DNA of 5,624 nt. It comes from Caldilineae bacterium. GTDB lineage: Bacteria; Chloroflexota; Anaerolineae; JAAEKA01. Position numbers and translations under genes: made by a program. Shown here one piece after another: positions 1 to 5,624 of this stretch (within the stretch, counting starts at the first letter, position 1; each line of letters starts with the position of its first letter). The DNA lies in the NCBI GenBank assembly GCA_020634555.1, contig JACKBK010000076.1, positions 1 through 5,624 of the forward strand. The letters are read 5' to 3'. The notes beneath the pieces are model-generated. The model was not told the DNA's origin. It saw only the letters and a list, made by a program, of their open reading frames with translations, and did no database searches.

Positions 1-2571
1 GCCACCGGTCAGGACGTTGCCGGCAACCTCTCACAGCCGCTGGCGCTCGTGTTGCCGCTGGATGACCAGCCGCCGACAACTACGTTAACCCTGACCCCTA
101 CGCAACCGCAGCCGTCAGGCTATTTCACCACAGTCGTCAGCGCGCAACTGCAAGCCAGCGATGCGCCGCAGGGAACACCCACCGCGGCTGTCTCCGGCGT
201 CGAAACGACATGGATGCGCGTCGACAACGGCCCCTGGCTGGCAGCTGAGCCGCTGCAGTTCGACACGGACGGTTTCCGCACCCTGTATTACTTCAGCATC
301 GACGTGGCCGGCAACCAGGAGATCAGCAACACTGAGGTGATCTCTGTGGATCTCAACCCGCCGCCAGCACCCATAGCACCGGTCATCGAGCCGGCCGGCT
401 GGGCGGGCGAGAACAGCTTCACGCTGTCGTGGCAGAACCCCGATGACACCAGCGGCATCGCCGGCGCGTGGGTCTCCATCGGAGACGGCCCACCCGCGCC
501 CGGCAGCGGTGATTACTATCCCGATACCGTGGTCGCCAACGATCTGTCCGCGCCGGCCGAGGGAAGCTGGCTGGTTTGGATGTCGCTGGTGGATGGAGCC
601 GGACACACCGGCGCTCCTGTTCAGGTCGGCGCGTTACAGTACGACGCCACGCCGCCGGTCGTTGCGAGCGAGCTTGCCGGCGATCCTGGCAACAACGGCT
701 GGTTCACCGGCCCGGTACAGGCGACGCTGACCATCAGCGACAGCGGCAGCGGACCGGATTTCCTGCGCTACCGGCTGAACGGCGGCCCCTGGCAGCAATC
801 CAGCAGCGCACAATTCGTCGTGCCGGTCAGCGAGACAGGCAAACACACGTTGACATACGACGGCCAGGACATGGCCGGACACACAGCCGGGCTGGCCATG
901 CAGACGGTGCGCATCGACCCCGACCCGCCCGCGCCACCGATCATGGTCGAGATCACGCCAACTGCATGGTCCCGAGTCAACCAGTTCATGGTCACATGGC
1001 GCAATCCGGCTGACGCGTCGGGCGTCGCCTACATCCACATCAGCATGGAACCGCCGCAGTCGCCCGCGGATGGCGTGCAGGTCAACGCCGCCGAGCAGCA
1101 GGTCACCTTGCAGACCCCCAACGAAGGCGCCTACGACCTCTACCTCTGGCTGGAAGATGTTGCCGGCAACGCGTCTCTGGACCAGATGTCGACGCTGCCG
1201 GACGCGCTGCGCTTCGACGTTACGCCGCCCACCACCACAGTCTCGTTTACGCCACAGCCCAACGCGGCCGGCTGGTGGCGCAGCGATGTCGCGGCGGTTA
1301 TCGAGGCCGAAGACGCGCTGGCGGGCGTCGCCGGGGTGACGTGGCAGGTTGACGACCAGGAACCTGTGTCAGGCATGCTCGGCCAGATCGATGGCGACGG
1401 CGCCCACACATTCGTTGCCCGCAGCGTCGACCACGCCGGCAACGCAAGCCAGAACGAGCATGTCATCCTCATCGACACATCGGCGCCGACTGCCTGGCTG
1501 TACGCCCTCGGCAACTATTCCGCCCAGCCAGATATTCCCGTACGCTGGGACGGAAGCGACTCGGGCGATCCACAGCACAGCTCAGGCCTTGCCGGCTACG
1601 ACGTGGAAGTGCGCATCGGCGCGACCGGTGACTGGCAGCCATGGCTGACTAACACAAGCCTCACGCAATCGAGCTACAGCGCCCAACGCGGTGAGACCGT
1701 GGCGTTCCGCGTCCGCTCCCGCGATGCCGCCGGCAACGTTTCGCCGTGGTCAGAGGCCGGAGGACGCAACGAAGTCTTCGTCGATCCGCTGGTTAACGGC
1801 TCCTTTACCACCAACAACTGGGACGGCTGGGACACCAATGATGGCCTGCAGATGGCCATCATTCAGGAAAGCGAGCTGCAGCTAGGATCGGTCATTCCGG
1901 CTGCCCGGCTTGGCTCGCGCATCTACCAGGCCTGCGCGGCCAGCGGCCCGGACATGCTGCCCACTCCGCTGTGCGGCGACACCTGGTCAGGCGTGTCCCA
2001 GACCATCACCGTACCCAGCCTGCAAGACCTGCCGAATCCCAAGCTCGACGTGTGGTACCGGGTACAGACCTACGACCAGATCACTACAACCTCGCCGATC
2101 TGGGATGTTGAATGCCCGATCGATCCACCGCCGCCGTTCCGTTGGGTCGACTCCTTTGATGTCAGCGCGACCCCACAAGGTGCGACCGAACCAGACCTGC
2201 TGCTGCGCGATGGCAACAGCCTGCCGCAGTTTCCGGAGCCTATCGAGTTCCGCGACCTGGGTTGGAAAGTAGCGACCTTTGATCTGGCGCCTTACGCCGG
2301 CCAAACCGTGACACTGGACTTCTCCAGCCACAACCGGCTCGACAACCGCTTCAACACCTGGACCGACGTAACGGGCATCCGGGTACGCGGCGAGGCGCGC
2401 CGGGTCTTCTTGCCGCTGGCAACCATCGGCAGCCCTGCCGAGCCGCCAGAGGAAGTCGTCTGCTGGCCGAACCGGTCCTCAAACACCCCGCAGACGGCTC
2501 TGCCGTCGGACATGCTCCCTGATACCAGCCGTGAGACCCTCCAGGACAGCCTGCCCGGAGGCAACCGGTGA
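1..2571 (+). CDS. Secreted multidomain protein with tandem Ig/FnIII-like repeats and C-terminal jelly-roll-like domain (5' partial)
   Basis: The frame is open from base 1 and is already inside a repeat module (A-G-N at visible residue 7), so the true start lies upstream; GTG at base 49 is not a credible start. There are 856 visible codons, ending at TGA 2569-2571. Residues about 24-597 form six modules of beta-sandwich type, resembling bacterial Ig-like, OmpL47-like and fibronectin III repeats. Typical elements are a W-x-V-D-x-G-x-W-like strand, D-x-A-G-N, and a closing D-x-x-P-P. Residues about 598-800 look like a jelly-roll or carbohydrate-binding-type domain: it opens with V-N-G-S-F and has a Y-A-G-Q-T-V-T-L-D-F strand. 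An FLPLA motif follows at 803-807, then a 49-residue polar tail. Family knowledge suggests adhesion or glycan binding outside the cell; no catalytic motif is visible. The gene overlaps the next by four bases. The secreted, repetitive architecture is well supported, the ligand is unknown. Confidence 0.88.
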   Translation, partial: ATGQDVAGNLSQPLALVLPLDDQPPTTTLTLTPTQPQPSGYFTTVVSAQLQASDAPQGTPTAAVSGVETTWMRVDNGPWLAAEPLQFDTDGFRTLYYFSIDVAGNQEISNTEVISVDLNPPPAPIAPVIEPAGWAGENSFTLSWQNPDDTSGIAGAWVSIGDGPPAPGSGDYYPDTVVANDLSAPAEGSWLVWMSLVDGAGHTGAPVQVGALQYDATPPVVASELAGDPGNNGWFTGPVQATLTISDSGSGPDFLRYRLNGGPWQQSSSAQFVVPVSETGKHTLTYDGQDMAGHTAGLAMQTVRIDPDPPAPPIMVEITPTAWSRVNQFMVTWRNPADASGVAYIHISMEPPQSPADGVQVNAAEQQVTLQTPNEGAYDLYLWLEDVAGNASLDQMSTLPDALRFDVTPPTTTVSFTPQPNAAGWWRSDVAAVIEAEDALAGVAGVTWQVDDQEPVSGMLGQIDGDGAHTFVARSVDHAGNASQNEHVILIDTSAPTAWLYALGNYSAQPDIPVRWDGSDSGDPQHSSGLAGYDVEVRIGATGDWQPWLTNTSLTQSSYSAQRGETVAFRVRSRDAAGNVSPWSEAGGRNEVFVDPLVNGSFTTNNWDGWDTNDGLQMAIIQESELQLGSVIPAARLGSRIYQACAASGPDMLPTPLCGDTWSGVSQTITVPSLQDLPNPKLDVWYRVQTYDQITTTSPIWDVECPIDPPPPFRWVDSFDVSATPQGATEPDLLLRDGNSLPQFPEPIEFRDLGWKVATFDLAPYAGQTVTLDFSSHNRLDNRFNTWTDVTGIRVRGEARRVFLPLATIGSPAEPPEEVVCWPNRSSNTPQTALPSDMLPDTSRETLQDSLPGGNR
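70..1791 (+). repeat. Tandem Ig/FnIII-like protein modules, alternating types A-B-A-B-A plus one FnIII-like
   Basis: Seven copies of the A-G-N or A-G-H signature start at bases 19, 307, 598, 874, 1162, 1435 and 1729, giving spacings of 288, 291, 276, 288, 273 and 294 bases. The first belongs to a module mostly upstream of the window. Approximate boundaries are A1 70-360, B1 364-657, A2 658-930, B2 931-1230, A3 1231-1488 and a last FnIII-like module 1489-1791. A modules have a central W or Y strand and G-x-H-T-type strand before the signature. B modules share a W-x-N-P-x-D-x-S-G-[IV]-A segment (around 430-465 and 997-1030). The repeats are diverged in protein sequence, so they are old domain duplications and not a DNA-level tandem repeat. 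Confidence 0.8.
1792..2400 (+). other. Jelly-roll/carbohydrate-binding-like C-terminal domain
   Basis: This segment of the first gene opens with V-N-G-S-F and G-W motifs and continues with a T-I-T-V-P strand, an L-D-V-W-Y-R strand, a W-K-V-A-T-F-D-L strand and Y-A-G-Q-T-V-T-L-D-F. That order is typical of extracellular CBM-like or MAM-like beta-sandwich domains in bacterial surface proteins, where the GQ-V-L-F strand is the best landmark. Three of the four cysteines visible in the protein lie here (codons at 1933, 1972 and 2113); the repeat modules have none. The fold assignment is by pattern and has not been tested by a profile search. Confidence 0.55.
2401..2421 (+). other. R-V-F-L-P-L-A motif of Chloroflexota-type secreted proteins
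   Basis: Directly after the jelly-roll-like domain the protein reads R-V-F-L-P-L-A. From memory, a [YF]LPL motif of this kind is common at or near the C terminus of secreted Chloroflexota proteins; its role is not known to me. Here 49 polar residues, including one cysteine (codon at 2461), follow it. There is no hydrophobic segment after it, so it does not resemble a sortase signal. Confidence 0.5.
2555..2561 (+). promoter_or_regulatory. Shine-Dalgarno sequence for the TPR/SH3b gene
   Basis: CCGGAGG lies at the 3' end of the first gene, six bases before GTG at 2568. This strong match and spacing decide the GTG start over the later in-frame ATG at 2637, which would cut into the first TPR-like unit. 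Confidence 0.8.
2568..2571 (+). other. Four-base GTGA stop/start overlap
   Basis: The GTG start of the TPR/SH3b gene shares four bases with the TGA stop of the gene before it. Such overlaps usually mean one transcript and translational coupling. Confidence 0.85.
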
Positions 2572-4202
2572 GCGAATCACGTCGCGTCCCCGACGGCTCA
2601 GCGAACGTTGTGCCTGACGCGCTCTACGAGCAGGGGATGGTCCACTACCAGCGGCGGGAGTGGCATCTTGCATTGGATTACTTCGAGCGGTTGCAAGCGG
2701 TCGATCCCGATTGGCCTGGCCTGGCCCCGCTGATCGATGAGGTCCGCTGGTTCATTCAGTTGGAGGAAGTGCGCCCGGACGCTGACCCGGTTCAGCCGGA
2801 GCGAACACCACCCCAGCGCCGCCTCAACAGCAAGATACGCTGGCTGGCGCCGGCTCTGATCGCTGTTCTTCTGGTGGCGCTGTTTCTCTGGTGGAATGCC
2901 GGACTGCCCGGCATTGGCGGCAGCCTGGAGCGCGACACCCTTTATAACAAGGGCCAGGCAAGCCTTTCCGTGGGCGACTACGTGGCGGCCCGCGAGACGT
3001 TCACCCAACTGATTATCCTCGCTCCCGGCGATCCGGGCGCCATCGAGGGTCTGGAACGGGCGTCCCGGCTGGAGCAGCTTGCAGAAGCGTATCAGGCCGC
3101 CCAGGTCGCCATCGCTGCCGAGGAGTGGGACACAGCCGAGGCGCGGTTGCGGGAGGTGCTGGCCGTAGACCCGCTCTACGCCGACGCAGCCGCCACCCTG
3201 TCCCAGGTACAGCGCCAACGCAGCGCATCCGATCTGTTCACCGCAGGCATTGCGGCCTACGACAGCAACGACATTCCCGAAGCCATCGAGAACCTGGAGC
3301 AGCTTGTGGAGGCCGACCCCGACTACCAGCGCGACGCGGTGCGCGAGCTGCTTTTCGTGCTCTACAACCGCGATGCCGAAGCGTTGTTGTCGACGCCTGA
3401 TGCCAGCCAGGACGCCATCCGCAAGGCCATCGCGCGCTACGGCAAGGCGCTGTCCCTGCGGCCTCGCAACGTGCAGGCAGCCAGCGATGGTCAGCTTGCC
3501 AATCGCTTCCTCTCAGTGCGCCAGGCGCTGGACCGGAACGATCCGGCCACGGCAGAGGCGTCTCTGGCTGCCATCCTTGAAGTCAACGCCGGGTTTGCCG
3601 GAGGACAAGCCGCCGAACTGTACTACCAGCTTCTGACTACGCGTGCGACTGAAGCACGGACAGCAGGCCGCGAGGCAGAAGCCGAGGCAGCCCTTCAGAC
3701 GGCGCTGACGCTGCCGGTGGCAGATGTGTCCGGCGCACAGGCCGCTTTACAGATCAATCAACCCACGGCAACGCCCAGCGCTACCGCAACGCCTGCAGCG
3801 CAGCCAACGCCTTTCGTCGAGGTCCAGGCTGACACGATGAACGTCCGTCTGGGGCCAGGCACCGACTACCCGGTGCTCGGCCAGGCGCTCCTTGGCCAGC
3901 AGTTCATTTTGGTGGGCCGCAACGATGCCGGCGACTGGTTGGTGGTGTGTTGCGTCGACGAACAAGCCGGCTGGGTAGCAGCGCGTCTGGTCAGCACCAC
4001 CGCCAACGTTGGGCTGCTGCCGGTGGGACTGGCGCCGACCCGCGCGCCGACCGCAACTGCCTTGCCAACTGCTTCACCGACTCTCTTGCCGACGCCCACA
4101 GCGACGGCTGCTGCCACAGCAACCGCCATCCCGGAACCGCCGCCGGACGAGCCGCCGCCACCTCCGCCACCGCCACCCACAGACACACCGCCACCGCGCT
4201 GA
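2568..4202 (+). CDS. Single-pass membrane TPR protein with extracytoplasmic bacterial SH3 (SH3b) domain and Pro/Thr tail
   Basis: A complete 544-residue protein. It starts at GTG, which overlaps the previous stop as GTGA, with a strong Shine-Dalgarno sequence. Residues 16-50 form a TPR-like hairpin (L19, G23, Y27, A35, F39, P47). A basic stretch (R84, R85, K89, R91) precedes a membrane segment at about 92-109, so the positive-inside rule puts the N terminus in the cytoplasm. TPR-like units follow at about 123-153, 171-204, 222-252, 312-345 and 350-384, most ending in a D-P-type turn. Residues 416-477 are an SH3b domain with N-V-R-L-G-P-G-T-D-Y-P-V-L and a G-D-W-L and G-W-V-A core. The tail from about 490 is Thr/Ala/Pro-rich and ends in polyproline. 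SH3b domains usually bind cell-wall or surface ligands and TPRs bind proteins, so an envelope scaffold is inferred. No enzymatic domain is seen and the specific role is unknown. Confidence 0.92.
   Translation: MSESRRVPDGSANVVPDALYEQGMVHYQRREWHLALDYFERLQAVDPDWPGLAPLIDEVRWFIQLEEVRPDADPVQPERTPPQRRLNSKIRWLAPALIAVLLVALFLWWNAGLPGIGGSLERDTLYNKGQASLSVGDYVAARETFTQLIILAPGDPGAIEGLERASRLEQLAEAYQAAQVAIAAEEWDTAEARLREVLAVDPLYADAAATLSQVQRQRSASDLFTAGIAAYDSNDIPEAIENLEQLVEADPDYQRDAVRELLFVLYNRDAEALLSTPDASQDAIRKAIARYGKALSLRPRNVQAASDGQLANRFLSVRQALDRNDPATAEASLAAILEVNAGFAGGQAAELYYQLLTTRATEARTAGREAEAEAALQTALTLPVADVSGAQAALQINQPTATPSATATPAAQPTPFVEVQADTMNVRLGPGTDYPVLGQALLGQQFILVGRNDAGDWLVVCCVDEQAGWVAARLVSTTANVGLLPVGLAPTRAPTATALPTASPTLLPTPTATAAATATAIPEPPPDEPPPPPPPPPTDTPPPR
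2841..2894 (+). other. Transmembrane segment of the TPR/SH3b protein
   Basis: These codons encode about 18 hydrophobic residues (W92 to W109) with no charged residue. They are preceded by R84, R85, K89 and R91 and followed by a glycine-rich, weakly charged stretch. This predicts an N-in/C-out single-pass anchor, with only the first TPR-like unit in the cytoplasm. Confidence 0.85.
3813..3998 (+). other. Bacterial SH3 (SH3b, type 3) domain
   Basis: Residues 416-477 of the TPR/SH3b protein match the SH3b pattern: a M-N-V-R-L-G-P-G-T-D-Y-P-V-L opening, an L-L-G-Q-Q hairpin, a G-R-N-D-A-G-D-W-L-V-V strand, and a closing G-W-V-A-A-R-L-V. The only cysteines of the protein are the adjacent pair C461-C462 within this domain. 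The domain lies outside the membrane in the predicted topology. Confidence 0.9.
4035..4199 (+). repeat. Thr/Ala/Pro-rich and polyproline C-terminal tail
   Basis: Residues 490-544 of the TPR/SH3b protein are mostly T, A and P. They include nine consecutive prolines (codons 4152-4178) and end P-P-P-R just before the stop. Tails like this are usually unstructured linkers or wall-spanning segments; the nine-proline run is expected to need elongation factor P for smooth translation. Confidence 0.85.
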
Positions 4203-4213
4203 CCCTTTGCGCC
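4203..4213 (+). other. 11-base intergenic gap without a Shine-Dalgarno sequence
   Basis: Only 11 bases (CCCTTTGCGCC) separate the TPR/SH3b stop from the next ATG. Neither the gap nor the preceding 20 bases contains GGAG, AGGA or a similar purine-rich match. The next gene may therefore be translated by re-initiation after the upstream stop or by leaderless-like or weak initiation. Confidence 0.6.
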
Positions 4214-5624
4214 ATGGAACAGTCAACCACAGCGACTTCCACGCCACACTGGTACCGTCAACGGGCGCCCCAGTTGGCGCTGGCTGTGCTGGTCTTTCTC
4301 TTGCCGCTGGTGACACTGCCGCTGGTCTGGGCGCGTTCGACTGGCAACGCGCCGGTGGGACTGCGCGGCCAGTCGGTCGAACGCCTTGAGTCGGCCGCCA
4401 CCGGCGCGGGCAGCGTGCTTTACGCCCAACTGGCCGGCGGCCTCTTGCTGCGCAGTCTCGATGGCGGCGCTTCCTTCGAGCGCATCGATACAGAACTGCC
4501 TCACGTAGGGCTGGGCTGGACAAAGCTGGTGGACTGGATCGCACCGCAGAGCGCCCCCTGGAACCTGGTCGCGCTTGTCGAACAAGCCGATGTGGTGCGG
4601 ATCTTCGCCAGCCGTGATAACGGCGACAGTTGGCAGCCGCTGGCACAGCCTGCAGGTGCGGCCGACTCCAGCAAGCTGCGGACGCTGGCCGATGGCCCCG
4701 ACGGCTGGCTGGCCGCTGCCGGGGAGCAAACGCTGTGGACCAGCCAGGATGCCGGGCAAACCTGGATCGTGGCCGGGCCGCTGCCGGCCGAGTTGGCCGG
4801 GCCGAAGACTCTTTTGCTGCGTGCTGGTGCGAGCAATACGTCGCTGTTAGTTGCCAGCAGCGGCGCGGGCGTTTGGTTGAGCACTGACGGCGGGGCAAAC
4901 TGGACCGTGGCAACTGGCCTGCCGCCGCTGGCAGAGATCGGCGCGCTGGCGGTTGGCGGCGACAGGGCCGGGCTGGTCTACGCCGGTGGACGCGAACTGG
5001 TGTTCACCAGCACCGACGGCGGTGCCACCTGGAACGCTTCCGAGTTGCCAGGCGCGGCCGGCCTCGTGCGCACGCTGTTGGTAGACCCGCGTGTCGGCGA
5101 GACGGTGCTGGCCGCCGATGCATCCGGCCAGGTATTTCGCAGCGACGATGGGGCGCGGCACTGGGTGCTGGCTGCCGGCATGAGCGGCCAGTCCGTCGCC
5201 GGGCTGGCCCTCGATGCTCGCAGCCGCGACCGGCTGTTCAGCGCCGGCGACGACGGCATCTGGGCGCAAGGCATCCTCCCGCAGCAGCCCACAGCGACCC
5301 CCACCGCTACCAGAACGCCGACTCCGACTGCAACTCCGACCGCAACGGCAACGAACACCCCATCGCCCACTGCCACCGCGACCGCGACGGCAACACCATC
5401 GCCGACCGCAACGGCGACGCGGACAGCGACGCCAACTCGCACCGCGACCGCCACCTACCCGCCGACAAACACCGCGACGGCTACTGTTACAGCAACCTCA
5501 ACTGCAACTGCCGTACCCGCCGGTGAAACGCCGCCCCCAACCGCGCCGCCATCAGGCGGACAGACGCCGTCAGCAGCGACGCCGACCACGGCGCCAACTG
5601 CCGAGGCAACCTCAGCGCCCACCG
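4214..5624 (+). CDS. Membrane-anchored or secreted Asp-box (BNR-like) beta-propeller protein with Thr/Pro/Ala tail (3' partial)
   Basis: The frame opens at ATG 4214 and has no stop before the window end, leaving 470 visible codons. Residues 1-20 are polar with R15 and R17. Residues 21-40 are hydrophobic, forming a signal anchor or, if cut after the V-W-A at 38-40, a signal peptide. Six Asp-box motifs follow at residues 81-88, 133-140, 177-184, 223-230, 266-273 and 310-317; the clearest are S-T-D-G-G-A-N-W and S-T-D-G-G-A-T-W. Their spacing of 43-52 residues fits propeller blades of the BNR, sortilin or Ycf48-like kind. From about residue 359 the protein is a Thr/Pro/Ala linker that continues beyond the window, so a further domain may follow. 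Asp-box proteins include sialidases and many non-enzymatic binding proteins; no sialidase catalytic set is recognisable, so a binding or scaffold role is more likely. The start is the first reasonable one and puts the hydrophobic segment near the N terminus. Confidence 0.88.
   Translation, partial: MEQSTTATSTPHWYRQRAPQLALAVLVFLLPLVTLPLVWARSTGNAPVGLRGQSVERLESAATGAGSVLYAQLAGGLLLRSLDGGASFERIDTELPHVGLGWTKLVDWIAPQSAPWNLVALVEQADVVRIFASRDNGDSWQPLAQPAGAADSSKLRTLADGPDGWLAAAGEQTLWTSQDAGQTWIVAGPLPAELAGPKTLLLRAGASNTSLLVASSGAGVWLSTDGGANWTVATGLPPLAEIGALAVGGDRAGLVYAGGRELVFTSTDGGATWNASELPGAAGLVRTLLVDPRVGETVLAADASGQVFRSDDGARHWVLAAGMSGQSVAGLALDARSRDRLFSAGDDGIWAQGILPQQPTATPTATRTPTPTATPTATATNTPSPTATATATATPSPTATATRTATPTRTATATYPPTNTATATVTATSTATAVPAGETPPPTAPPSGGQTPSAATPTTAPTAEATSAPT
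4274..4333 (+). other. N-terminal hydrophobic segment (signal anchor or signal peptide)
   Basis: Residues 21-40 of the propeller protein are almost all L, V, A, F, T and P, following arginines at 15 and 17. The V-W-A end could be a signal peptidase I site, so cleavage and retention are both possible. Either way the propeller is placed outside the membrane. Confidence 0.8.
4454..5164 (+). repeat. Six Asp-box motifs marking beta-propeller blades
   Basis: The motifs S-L-D-G-G-A-S-F, S-R-D-N-G-D-S-W, S-Q-D-A-G-Q-T-W, S-T-D-G-G-A-N-W, S-T-D-G-G-A-T-W and S-D-D-G-A-R-H-W begin at bases 4454, 4610, 4742, 4880, 5009 and 5141. Each blade repeats a small-residue strand such as L-V-Y-A-G before its Asp box. 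The last motif is degenerate, with A for the conserved G and H for T. One more partial blade without an Asp box follows at about 5190-5270. Confidence 0.85.
5288..5624 (+). repeat. Thr/Pro/Ala low-complexity linker, continuing past the window
   Basis: Residues 359-470 of the propeller protein are nearly all T, P, A and S, in T-P-T-A-T-A-like runs. At the DNA level this is an imperfect simple repeat of ACG, ACC and GCG-type triplets; for example CCGACCGCAACGGC occurs at 5336-5349 and again at 5402-5415. Linkers like this are typical of Chloroflexota surface proteins and may be O-glycosylated or span the envelope, which is an inference. The DNA is prone to repeat-length change. Confidence 0.85.

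Noticed and set aside
49..51. GTG as start of the first gene
   Set aside because: The frame is open from base 1 and already encodes an A-G-N module end before this codon, so the gene begins upstream.
115..606. Minus-strand open frame opposite the Ig-like modules
   Set aside because: It has no recognisable motif and overlaps fully with a plus-strand gene of clear architecture; high GC makes such antisense frames common.
19..1737. CRISPR-like direct repeats from the recurring GCCGGCAAC word
   Set aside because: The repeats are only nine bases, spaced by about 280 bases, in frame, and encode a conserved protein turn.
2410..2424. Sortase-type LPxTG signal at L-P-L-A-T
   Set aside because: The fifth position is T rather than G, and no hydrophobic segment or basic tail follows.
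2598..3218. Minus-strand open frame of 206 codons opposite the TPR region
   Set aside because: No motif or plausible start context is visible, and the plus-strand TPR and membrane pattern explains the sequence.
4203..4213. Terminator or promoter between the second and third genes
   Set aside because: The gap is 11 bases with no hairpin plus T-run, and is too short for a promoter of its own.
4074..4913. Minus-strand open frame of 279 codons
   Set aside because: It lies opposite the TPR/SH3b tail and the propeller gene, is very rich in R, A and P, and shows no domain pattern. The plus-strand frames have clear domains.
4454..5164. Sialidase enzyme assignment for the Asp-box protein
   Set aside because: Asp boxes occur in many non-enzymatic propellers. 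I could not identify the arginine triad, the catalytic tyrosine with its glutamate, or the aspartate expected of sialidases.
4978..5454. Minus-strand open frame with long alternating Val/Ala runs
   Set aside because: It is the reverse complement of the Thr/Pro/Ala repeat, and such repeats open several frames at once.

Overview
The window holds three consecutive plus-strand genes that fill it almost completely. All three encode proteins that should work at or outside the cytoplasmic membrane. GC content is high. Several traits together suggest a member of the Chloroflexota, for example an Anaerolineae or Caldilineae relative: long Thr/Pro/Ala linkers, a TPR protein ending in a bacterial SH3 domain, an Asp-box propeller on a membrane anchor, and an [F/Y]LPL-type motif after a beta-sandwich domain. 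This placement comes from remembered family traits, not a search, and is only moderately secure.

Layout: (1) bases 1-2571 are the 3' part of a large secreted protein whose start lies upstream. It has tandem Ig/FnIII-like modules of about 91-98 residues, each marked by an A-G-N or A-G-H signature, then a jelly-roll-like C-terminal domain and an FLPLA motif. (2) Bases 2568-4202 are a complete gene overlapping the first by four bases and preceded by a good Shine-Dalgarno sequence. It encodes a single-pass membrane protein with TPR-like units on both sides of the membrane segment, an SH3b domain and a Pro/Thr tail. (3) Bases 4214 to the window end are the 5' part of a gene, 11 bases after the second, with no stop in the window. 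It encodes an N-terminal membrane anchor or signal peptide, six regularly spaced Asp-box (BNR-like) blades, and a Thr/Pro/Ala tail that runs off the edge.

The overlap, short spacing and shared strand suggest one transcript. A reasonable inference is a cell-surface cluster: a modular adhesive or carbohydrate-binding protein, an envelope scaffold, and an anchored propeller. No catalytic domain is recognisable in any of the three, and the sequence does not establish a shared function. No RNA gene, CRISPR array, mobile element, promoter or terminator could be supported, and no stretch over 300 bases lacks a gene.
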